7,409 bases of DNA from an uncultured Catenibacterium sp. (GTDB lineage: Bacteria > Bacillota_I > Bacilli_A > Erysipelotrichales > Coprobacillaceae). Positions within the stretch are counted from its first letter, which is position 1. Every line of letters begins with the position of its first letter. This document shows positions 1 through 5,928 of this stretch, piece by piece. The notes below the pieces were generated by a model. It did no database searches. It had not been told where the DNA came from and was given only the letters and a program-made list of their open reading frames with translations. A program made the position numbers and the translations under genes. The stretch spans positions 1 through 7,409 of the forward strand of contig CAAFPB010000223.1 in the NCBI GenBank assembly GCA_900764725.1, in the 5' to 3' direction.

Positions 1-289
1 ACAAAGTATCATTTATGACTACTCCCAAATCCTTACTATCCAGCTCAAGTCTTATTCTCTTAGGCTTAACATTATTGTCTATAGTCACCAGGGACTCTAC
101 AGATGGAGTATCTACCTCATACTTATATATAGGCTTTGTACTTACACCATTCTCTATATAAGTATCTTGGGAATCTATAGCTACAGCATCAATATAGACA
201 TCCTTATAATAATCTAAATTCTTAACAGAAGCATCTATTACAAGTTTACTACCCTCAAGAGAAACCCTTAGTTCATTAAAATCTACCAT
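1..289 (-). CDS. Partial CDS, N-terminal 96 codons of an unidentified phage protein
   Basis: An open frame starts at an ATG at 289-287 and runs without a stop off the left edge, giving MVDFNELRVSLEG at the N-terminus and ending in VVINDTL. It contains the segment YYKDVYIDAVAIDSQDTY at about residues 27-44. The alternating hydrophobic and polar residues, with many Val, Ile, Asp and Tyr, suggest a beta-rich domain. No signal peptide or membrane segment is visible. The gene follows the 333-residue gene on the same strand, with an intrinsic terminator between them and only 23 bases between the terminator's T-run and the ATG. No Shine-Dalgarno sequence is seen before the ATG. By position it is probably another virion or tail gene, but I do not recognise the family. 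That the frame is coding is fairly sure: it stays open for 289 bases in AT-rich DNA, with codon use like its neighbours. The function is not known. Confidence 0.75.
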   Translation of the reverse strand, partial: MVDFNELRVSLEGSKLVIDASVKNLDYYKDVYIDAVAIDSQDTYIENGVSTKPIYKYEVDTPSVESLVTIDNNVKPKRIRLELDSKDLGVVINDTL

Positions 290-312
290 ACTTAAAACAT
301 TAAAGGGTTAAT

Positions 313-341
313 AAAAAAAGGGAGTATTGAATATACTCCCT
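313..341 (-). terminator. Intrinsic terminator after the 333-residue gene
   Basis: A perfect 9-bp stem (319-327 with 333-341; AGGGAGTAT on the plus strand) encloses a 5-base loop. On the minus strand the stem is followed at once by seven T (plus-strand A-run 313-319, whose last base is also in the stem), then ATTAA. This is a textbook rho-independent terminator for minus-strand transcription. It lies 15 bases past the stop codon of the 333-residue gene. On the plus strand no T-run follows, so it acts in one direction only. The next gene begins only 23 bases beyond the T-run. Confidence 0.88.
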
Positions 342-356
342 ATACTTAAGTTCCCT

Positions 357-1358
357 TTAAGCCCAAGCAGCTATTTGCTTGTCTGTAGGCAACTTTGCAT
401 TTACAGCAGTGATAAGAGCCTTCATTGCAGTATGACTGCCATCATCAACACAAACTAGTGTAATATCCTTCTCAGACTTCTGTACACTCTCATTACTGTC
501 AGTGAAAGCATAATGAATGTCAAGAGTATCATACTTAGCTGTTGGGTCTACTAGATAAGTAGTCTTGATAATATTAGGATAGCCCATCATTCTATAGTGG
601 TCTCCTCTAGCACCCATACAGAAGTACTCAAGGTCAGCAATATTATGACCATTATCTACATAATGTGCAGGAGTAGCCTTTTCTACCTTACCCCAGATGT
701 AATCATCTCCATTGTAAGTAATCTCCATAGGCTGCACATCAAACTTAATGTACTCTTGGGGCATAGTACCAAGTTCCCAACTCTGGATAGCCTCCTCAAG
801 GATAACCCCAGTGTATGTGCCTGTCAAGTCAGCAGCCTTAGTAGCCTTCTTGACCTCTGTCTCTGAGCTTTCATCCTTTAGATATACAGTAAGTAGAGGT
901 GTAGTATCTCTGGATACATTGGCTACTATAGACAATGCCATAGCCTTGTAGAAATCAGATGCTGACATATTGGCACCTGCCTTCACATAGCCATACTTCT
1001 GGTTTGTGTCTTCCTCACCAAGACCTATATACTGACTGAATACTATTCTTGTGATATACTCCTCTCCAGCCACAGGAGCATCTGATACACCACCATCAAG
1101 AGTAAGAAGTATTCTCTTCAAAGGATGTCTCAGTGCATCAGACTTAGTAGCACTGACACTTATAATCTTACTGGTGTCAATGATGTCACTTCTAACTATA
1201 CCTCCAGGTGACATGTATTGAAAATACAAATGAGTCTTTGCTGTATCTCCCTTGGGTAGGATAGAGCCTGCTGCATCTGTAGCAAGAAGATTAGCTCCAG
1301 TCTTCAAGGTCTTTGCTACATACAGATGTCTTACTTGATTGATACTAAAATTAGCCAT
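357..1358 (-). CDS. Conserved crAss-like virion protein, 333 aa; candidate auxiliary or decoration protein
   Basis: This complete gene starts at ATG 1358 (MANFSINQVRHL) and ends with TAA at 357-359. The protein looks soluble and mixed alpha/beta, with no signal peptide or membrane segment. It has a Gly/Ala-rich N-terminal part (about 21-60), a beta-rich middle, and a distinctive segment EYFCMGARGDHYRMMGYP at residues 244-261 that I associate with a family conserved in crAss-like phages. The start has no Shine-Dalgarno sequence; the leader is A/T-rich and the second codon is GCT, as in the capsid gene, which suggests high expression by the usual Bacteroidota mode. A 22-base gap separates it from the 232-residue gene, and a strong terminator follows it. 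Its place four genes after the capsid gene and its likely strong expression fit an auxiliary capsid protein, such as the one known for phicrAss001. That assignment is inference from synteny. A tail or connector subunit is the main alternative. Confidence 0.85.
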   Translation of the reverse strand: MANFSINQVRHLYVAKTLKTGANLLATDAAGSILPKGDTAKTHLYFQYMSPGGIVRSDIIDTSKIISVSATKSDALRHPLKRILLTLDGGVSDAPVAGEEYITRIVFSQYIGLGEEDTNQKYGYVKAGANMSASDFYKAMALSIVANVSRDTTPLLTVYLKDESSETEVKKATKAADLTGTYTGVILEEAIQSWELGTMPQEYIKFDVQPMEITYNGDDYIWGKVEKATPAHYVDNGHNIADLEYFCMGARGDHYRMMGYPNIIKTTYLVDPTAKYDTLDIHYAFTDSNESVQKSEKDITLVCVDDGSHTAMKALITAVNAKLPTDKQIAAWA

Positions 1359-1380
1359 TTCTTAAATAGTTTAATTAAAC

Positions 1381-2079
1381 TTATTGTTTTATATTCTGCA
1401 TTCTACTTGTAAGAGCGTTCTGCACAGCTCTTACTAAAATCATATCTTGTAATGCTGAGTGCATCTTGCATGGATTCTCATTATACTTACCATTTATATT
1501 CAATCCATCTGGCAAGTCTACAAGTATTATAGGCTCTGGTTCTGATAAGTATCTAACCAGATAATCCTTAATATTGTACTTTGATACCAATTCTACAATA
1601 CCTTCTGATATATCCAGCCTCAGCACTCTTCTTTCATTAGAGCTTCTAAAGGGATTATCCTTCACTCTGTGATATTCATCCTGGGTTACTGGGACTACCT
1701 GTATATTTTCCCCAGACTTACAACCCAAGGAGGAATCATCAAGATTAACTGACTCATAAGTTATAAACCACAAGTCTGAGGGTAACTTGAAAAACACAGA
1801 GTTACTGGATAATCCTGTATGGTTCTCTTTTTCTGGTGTCTTATAGGTTTTGACTAATGCCTCCAAGTATCTCCTGGCTTCTTCTGTTTTTTCAAAAGAC
1901 AGCCCTGTATTGCTTCTTCCATTATATACTTCCAAGATGATGTCTTTTTGAGCATTTGTCAAGAATATAGATTTCTCATACTCATCAAATTCTAATAGCC
2001 CAGTTGGAACATTCTTATATATGGAAGAGTAAGAAGATACAAGAGTGTCAAATTTTTCTGAAAGTTCTCTTGTACTCAT
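1381..2079 (-). CDS. Short paralogue of the connector-like pair, 232 aa
   Basis: The gene starts at ATG 2079 and ends with TAA at 1381-1383. It is a shorter paralogue of the 414-residue protein encoded just upstream. Three blocks match in order: EYEKSIFLTNAQKDII (34-49, a predicted helix near the N-terminus), a region around VPVTQDEYHRV to RRVLRL (129-155), and YLSEPEPIIL (177-186) followed by a helix with H207 and RAVQNA (217-222). The 414-residue protein has the same blocks but about 165 more residues between the second and third. Tandem paralogues next to the capsid gene suggest stacked head-tail connector or ring proteins, which crAss-like virions possess. This is inferred from context and not proven here. 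The ATG overlaps the upstream stop as ATGA, and AAAGG directly abuts the ATG, too close for a normal ribosome site. Translation is therefore probably coupled. Confidence 0.85.
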   Translation of the reverse strand: MSTRELSEKFDTLVSSYSSIYKNVPTGLLEFDEYEKSIFLTNAQKDIILEVYNGRSNTGLSFEKTEEARRYLEALVKTYKTPEKENHTGLSSNSVFFKLPSDLWFITYESVNLDDSSLGCKSGENIQVVPVTQDEYHRVKDNPFRSSNERRVLRLDISEGIVELVSKYNIKDYLVRYLSEPEPIILVDLPDGLNINGKYNENPCKMHSALQDMILVRAVQNALTSRMQNIKQ

Positions 2080-3320
2080 CCTTTATTATTTGAAGGGATT
2101 ATACCTATGTTTGTAGCACTGGCATTACCTATAGCAAGAGTAGTATTCAAGTCTCCAGAATATGCTGATTTAGCCAATTCCACTGCTCTCTGTAGTATTT
2201 CACTATGCAATTCCTCAGCTAACTCACACTCTGTTATTTTGTCTATACCATCTATAGTTACTCCCATATCACTAATATCATCAAGTATTATAGGCTTTGG
2301 TTTCTTCACATACCTCATTTGATATTGTAAATTACTGCCAAATTTACCTATTACTTCTGCCAATGGAAGATTAATTACTTTACCTACCAATGGATATTTT
2401 AACTCTGATACAAGTACTTTTTTAGGCGCTTCACAGTTAATAAGACCATCAGTATGTGTATAAGCTTTTTCTATATCTCCATCAGGCTGCTCTATAGGAA
2501 AGACAGTACCAGATGTCTTGAAGTAGGTATCAAATGCTTTTTTGAGTATGTCAACATAAGTTTCCAAGTCAACTTTTTCAGCACTGGCATTTGTCTTTAC
2601 AGTAAATGTGACATCATAGTAAGTACCTGAATCACCCCACCCACTATCCATAATAACTGTTACATAACCCTTCAAATCTGGATAGGGTATTGTAAGCATT
2701 CTATTATTATAAATAGTACTGTCTTCTGTTATAGGAGTACTTATATTTGCTTCTAACTTAAAATTAATATGTAATTCCCTCTTTTGGTCAGCCCAACTAC
2801 TAACTAACTTAAAATCAGTAGCACTTCCATCTATATACTCTTGAATGTAATTGCAATTCTTCTTATCAGTTATTAGTCTCCATGCTACTCTCCTAGGAGG
2901 ATATGGATAAGGCTTAGTCATCATCCTCTGGTATTCAACATAGGTAATAGGCTGTACAGAGTAGAACTGATTGCTATCACTCAAGAGTTCATTCACACTC
3001 AGAAAATAGTCAGATGGAAATAAATACACCTTACTTCTTTTATCAATTTTCTCTTCAAGAGAGACTCTCTCCTTTATAGAGTTAATATCAAAAAGTTTAG
3101 CTACTCTTATCAGAACTGAGAAATCATATTGCCTCTTCTCATCACTATCAAACCCTGCTCTGGATTTGTTTGAAGTAGGATTAAAGTAAGCCTTTACTAT
3201 CTCACTCTGTGCTTTAGTAAGCAGTACAGACTTCTCATACTCATTTATACCAGGAGCAGCATTTGATGCAAGATTATTATAGAGTACATCAAACTCATTT
3301 GAAAACTCTTGAGTAGTCAT
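2076..3320 (-). CDS. Long paralogue of the connector-like pair, 414 aa
   Basis: The gene starts at ATG 3320 (MTTQEFSNEFDVLY) and ends with TGA at 2076-2078, inside the next gene's start. It shares with the 232-residue protein an N-terminal helical block EYEKSVLLTKAQSEIV (27-42), a block VQPITYVEYQRM to RRVAWRL (122-149), and a C-terminal block YVKKPKPIIL (337-346) followed by LHSEILQRAVELAKSAY (371-387). Between the second and third blocks it carries about 165 extra residues (roughly 155-325), which look like a separate domain: beta strands (about 205-245) and then a helix (about 251-267). The tail after 388 is low in complexity and rich in Asn, Thr and Ser. The role is probably a head-tail connector or ring protein, inferred from position, pairing and the helical architecture. 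The start lies 4 bases past the preceding stop, with AAAGAG at 3328-3333 as a weak ribosome site 7 bases from the ATG. Confidence 0.85.
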   Translation of the reverse strand: MTTQEFSNEFDVLYNNLASNAAPGINEYEKSVLLTKAQSEIVKAYFNPTSNKSRAGFDSDEKRQYDFSVLIRVAKLFDINSIKERVSLEEKIDKRSKVYLFPSDYFLSVNELLSDSNQFYSVQPITYVEYQRMMTKPYPYPPRRVAWRLITDKKNCNYIQEYIDGSATDFKLVSSWADQKRELHINFKLEANISTPITEDSTIYNNRMLTIPYPDLKGYVTVIMDSGWGDSGTYYDVTFTVKTNASAEKVDLETYVDILKKAFDTYFKTSGTVFPIEQPDGDIEKAYTHTDGLINCEAPKKVLVSELKYPLVGKVINLPLAEVIGKFGSNLQYQMRYVKKPKPIILDDISDMGVTIDGIDKITECELAEELHSEILQRAVELAKSAYSGDLNTTLAIGNASATNIGIIPSNNKG

Positions 3321-3324
3321 ATTA

Positions 3325-4308
3325 TCACTCTTTTAATTTGGCCTCTATGGCAAATTTCAACTCTTGGTGCTTAGGCATATTCAGATACTTTGCTGCAATG
3401 TTAATAGTAGGCTCTTCATTATCCTCACATAGAGGAGTACCATCAGCCTTTAAGTATAACATGCCACCTCTGTTACTGATTAGACCACCTTCAATAGCCT
3501 TCTTGATAAGAACCTTAGTACTTAACAGAGGGTCAGTTGCTACTCTTACAAAGAGCCTAGCATCAGCTTGAATGAGCTTACCAACCTTCTCTTGCAGGAA
3601 CTCAATCTTTGAGTTCTTTGAAGTAGGTCTACCATCAATAGTTTCAATGATAATTCTAAGTATGTCTGTATTCTCCTGTATCTTACCAAACTCCATATAA
3701 GCCTGCATAGTTGCATTCATCTTCTTCTTGGAAGCCTGTGACTCCTCATTCTCATGGATAAGTACAAACTGATATGTAGCTTTAGGATGGTCTTCAAGGT
3801 CTTGAAGGGATGGTGCTATCAGGTCTTTGTTTGCTAAAAGCACCTTATATTTAATATAATCATCTGGGTCAGCCAGATTGAGAAAGTTATCCTGCTTAGT
3901 CAGTCTTACCTGATAATTATCCCAGAAATTATCTACCTTATTATATATTGACAGTGCATTATATTCAAGTCCCATTACTTCCTCAAGGCAAGCCTTCTCA
4001 GCATTGGTAAGTACATTTACATACATACCAGATGTAAGTCTAGGAACAGTAAGCCATCTTACTGCACCCTCTGCCATACCTCCATATAGAATATGCTTAG
4101 GGTCTCTTACTATACCTGTCTCTTTAGGTACATGCTTTACAATGATTCTCTCATTTCTCAAGCAGTTGACTATAGGCTCATCTACAGCAACAGATTGCTT
4201 AGCCTGTCTTCTCCTTGGTTGTTTAACTGGCGCCTCAACTACCTCCTGCATTGGAGTCTCATCCATTATAGTATCAACATCCAGTATTACTTCTCCTTCT
4301 TTACCCAT
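3325..4308 (-). CDS. Conserved phage protein of unknown function, 327 aa, directly after the capsid gene
   Basis: The gene starts at ATG 4308 (MGKEGEVILDVD) and ends with TGA at 3325-3327. I do not recognise a function. Residues 1-45 look disordered: an acidic start (about 4-25), then a basic patch PRRRQAKQ (31-38). From about residue 46 a folded domain begins, with RIIVKHVPKETGIVRDPKH (54-72) and a Gly-rich stretch GGMAEGAVRWL (76-86). The middle is helical and rich in charge (about 103-250). The C-terminal part (about 262-327) has the pattern of a small helical domain, with KKAIEGGLISNRGGMLYL at 269-286. It has a strong ribosome site (AAGGAG, 10 bases before the ATG) and follows the capsid gene after a 72-base gap with a hairpin. 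By synteny it belongs to the head module. The basic patch could contact DNA or capsid, but that is a guess. Confidence 0.85.
   Translation of the reverse strand: MGKEGEVILDVDTIMDETPMQEVVEAPVKQPRRRQAKQSVAVDEPIVNCLRNERIIVKHVPKETGIVRDPKHILYGGMAEGAVRWLTVPRLTSGMYVNVLTNAEKACLEEVMGLEYNALSIYNKVDNFWDNYQVRLTKQDNFLNLADPDDYIKYKVLLANKDLIAPSLQDLEDHPKATYQFVLIHENEESQASKKKMNATMQAYMEFGKIQENTDILRIIIETIDGRPTSKNSKIEFLQEKVGKLIQADARLFVRVATDPLLSTKVLIKKAIEGGLISNRGGMLYLKADGTPLCEDNEEPTINIAAKYLNMPKHQELKFAIEAKLKE
3328..3333 (-). promoter_or_regulatory. Weak ribosome binding site of the 414-residue gene
   Basis: AAAGAG reads on the minus strand with 7 bases between it and the ATG at 3320. It lies inside the last codons of the preceding gene and ends next to that gene's TGA, so ribosomes ending there could restart at the 414-residue gene. 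Confidence 0.45.
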
Positions 4309-4318
4309 TTTTGTTCTT

Positions 4319-4324
4319 CTCCTT
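4319..4324 (-). promoter_or_regulatory. Ribosome binding site of the 327-residue gene
   Basis: AAGGAG reads on the minus strand with 10 bases to the ATG at 4308. It is the most complete Shine-Dalgarno match in the window and supports this start. It contrasts with the capsid gene just upstream, which has none. Confidence 0.75.
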
Positions 4325-4345
4325 AATAGTTAGTTTATAGAAATA

Positions 4346-4374
4346 AGGGGGACAAGGGATTACCTCATCCCCCT
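4346..4374 (-). terminator. GC-rich hairpin after the capsid gene; possible partial terminator or processing site
   Basis: A perfect 7-bp stem (4346-4352 with 4368-4374; AGGGGGA and TCCCCCT) closes a 15-base loop in the 72-base gap between the capsid gene and the next gene. It starts 6 bases past the capsid stop. On the minus strand it is followed by TATTTCTATAAAC, which is not a real T-run, so full termination is unlikely. A partial terminator, or a structure that protects the capsid mRNA's 3' end, would fit the need for far more capsid protein than downstream products. Confidence 0.5.
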
Positions 4375-4380
4375 AATACC

Positions 4381-5892
4381 TTATCCTTGCAGTATTGCAG
4401 GAATCAATGACAATGTTCTAGTTGGGTCAAGCACACAGACACCAAGTGTTGCCATCTTGTGTATAGTAGCACTATCCTCATCATAAGACATATGTGGGTT
4501 ACCCATCTGTCCTGTGAATGGATTTCTTAGACCCCATTGATAACTTCTCAGCTCATTATCACCCTTAATCTTACACTTGAAGATATTGGGTTGGTCCATA
4601 GAACCAATGTACCAGATGTCAAATCTGTATGACATTGCCACACCACCCATTGGGTGAAGAACCTTGTTTCTTACTGGGTCATCATAGAATGGGTCTACAT
4701 CAAGTCTTACCCTTACTCCATTAGGAGCCTTATACTCTACAAATTGGAAACCAGCAGACAGAGCATTGCTGTGGAGCTTAGATTGAGTCTTCTCAACTAC
4801 CTTAGTTGAGTTGTTATCCATAACAAATGTAGTCCAACCACTAACTGTTTGAAGAACTGCCTTGTGGAATAGAATAGCACCTCTCTCACCTGTCTTGATG
4901 ACAAACAGTCTGTCATCCATACCAAGCTTAGCTGCACTCAGCTCATATAGAGCATCCTCAAGAAGCTTCAATGAGAAGTTGTTGTAATACATTACATTAG
5001 CTACCTCAGTCTGCTCAAAGATACCAGCACCTGTCTTGATAACATTACCAGACTTACCGAAGTTCATGTACTCACCATTGGCATTTCTGTTAGAAGTACC
5101 AAAAGCCATTACATTGTTCTTGTACTCAGAGAATTGACACTCAAGCTCCCAGTCTACATAGTGCATCCACATGTTAGCTGTGTCCTTAACCTGCTTACCA
5201 TCTACATTCCTTACCATAGGAATACCAAAGGCAAGCTTCTTACCCAGCTTATTACCCCATACCTTGTGGTGGATTCTAATAGTAGACCACTCATTTCTCA
5301 TAGATACAGGAGTACTGAATCTGATGTCACCAACCTTTCTTGAACCCTCTCTTTCTACAGGAGCATACTCAATAGAGAATCTCTCTCCAGCCAGCAGTCT
5401 CTCAGCAGGAATACCCTGAGTAAGACCACCCATAGTCTCACACTTGTAGACTGCGTTTGTACCCTCCATTCTAGCATCACCAAGGATTCTAATAGGATAT
5501 ACTTGGTTCAGATTACCTACGATAACCTCGCCATCAGCAAACCAATCCTCTGGGAATACCAGATAGAAAGGTGATGTACCAATACCTACATTACCACTCT
5601 CCTCAGTAACTACTGTACCATTCTCATCTCTTGCCTCAACAAGAGGTATATTCCTTCTTGATGAGCCAATAACATCCCAGTAGTACTCATCATCAGTCTC
5701 AAACTCCCTTACAGGGAACTGATTAAGGAATGTGTCCAGAGTCTTACCTCTATAGAAAGCCAGCAACTGAACCATAAGGTTAGTTGCCTTCTGAGGTTGC
5801 AACTGGAAGATTGAGCCAAGGTGGTTGTCACTTGTCAGACCCTTCCAATGCTGGAAGCCTAACATTTGAAATTTACCTAATTTACCAGCCAT
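4381..5892 (-). CDS. Major capsid protein (HK97 fold, crAss-like phage), 503 aa
   Basis: The gene starts at ATG 5892 (MAGKLGKFQMLGFQHWKGLT) and ends with TAA at 4381-4383. Sequence and length match what I know of the crAss-like major capsid protein, of about 500 residues, which forms the icosahedral shell. Recognisable parts are the N-terminal arm with FQHWKGL (13-19), the segment YYWDVIGSSRRNIPLVEA (70-87) near the expected start of the folded core, IRIHHKVWGNKLGKKLAFGI (205-224), and the conserved C-terminal region QWGLRNPFTGQMGNPHMSY (452-470) ending in TLSLIPAILQG. No cleavage site for a prohead protease can be assigned by eye. The gene follows the probable scaffold after 36 bases. It has no Shine-Dalgarno sequence; the leader is A/T-rich with ACAAA before the ATG, typical of highly expressed Bacteroidota genes. 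The family call is from memory; the order scaffold-capsid-head genes supports it. Confidence 0.9.
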   Translation of the reverse strand: MAGKLGKFQMLGFQHWKGLTSDNHLGSIFQLQPQKATNLMVQLLAFYRGKTLDTFLNQFPVREFETDDEYYWDVIGSSRRNIPLVEARDENGTVVTEESGNVGIGTSPFYLVFPEDWFADGEVIVGNLNQVYPIRILGDARMEGTNAVYKCETMGGLTQGIPAERLLAGERFSIEYAPVEREGSRKVGDIRFSTPVSMRNEWSTIRIHHKVWGNKLGKKLAFGIPMVRNVDGKQVKDTANMWMHYVDWELECQFSEYKNNVMAFGTSNRNANGEYMNFGKSGNVIKTGAGIFEQTEVANVMYYNNFSLKLLEDALYELSAAKLGMDDRLFVIKTGERGAILFHKAVLQTVSGWTTFVMDNNSTKVVEKTQSKLHSNALSAGFQFVEYKAPNGVRVRLDVDPFYDDPVRNKVLHPMGGVAMSYRFDIWYIGSMDQPNIFKCKIKGDNELRSYQWGLRNPFTGQMGNPHMSYDEDSATIHKMATLGVCVLDPTRTLSLIPAILQG

Positions 5893-5928
5893 TTTGTTAA
5901 AACTTAATTTATTAGTTAATCATTTATA

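Noticed and set aside
603..611. RGD motif in the 333-residue protein as an integrin-binding signal
   Set aside because: The tripeptide at residues 251-253 sits in a conserved-looking folded segment and occurs often by chance; nothing else suggests cell binding.
597..951. Plus-strand open frames inside the 333-residue gene
   Set aside because: They lie wholly antisense to a well-supported gene, lack ribosome sites and have low-complexity, membrane-like translations typical of the reverse strand of AT-rich genes.
1381..3320. A single gene split by a frameshift
   Set aside because: Both proteins are complete, each with its own N-terminal and C-terminal blocks, so they are paralogues and not halves of one gene.
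4325..4360. Possible promoter TTG-20-TAACTATT before the 327-residue gene
   Set aside because: The -7 box matches only four of six fixed positions and the TTG lies inside the hairpin loop, so the match is too weak.
5893..5928. Possible promoter TAAGTTTT before the capsid gene
   Set aside because: It misses the final G of TAnnTTTG and there is no TTG at about 20 bases upstream. The 36-base gap is simply an AT-rich leader within the operon.
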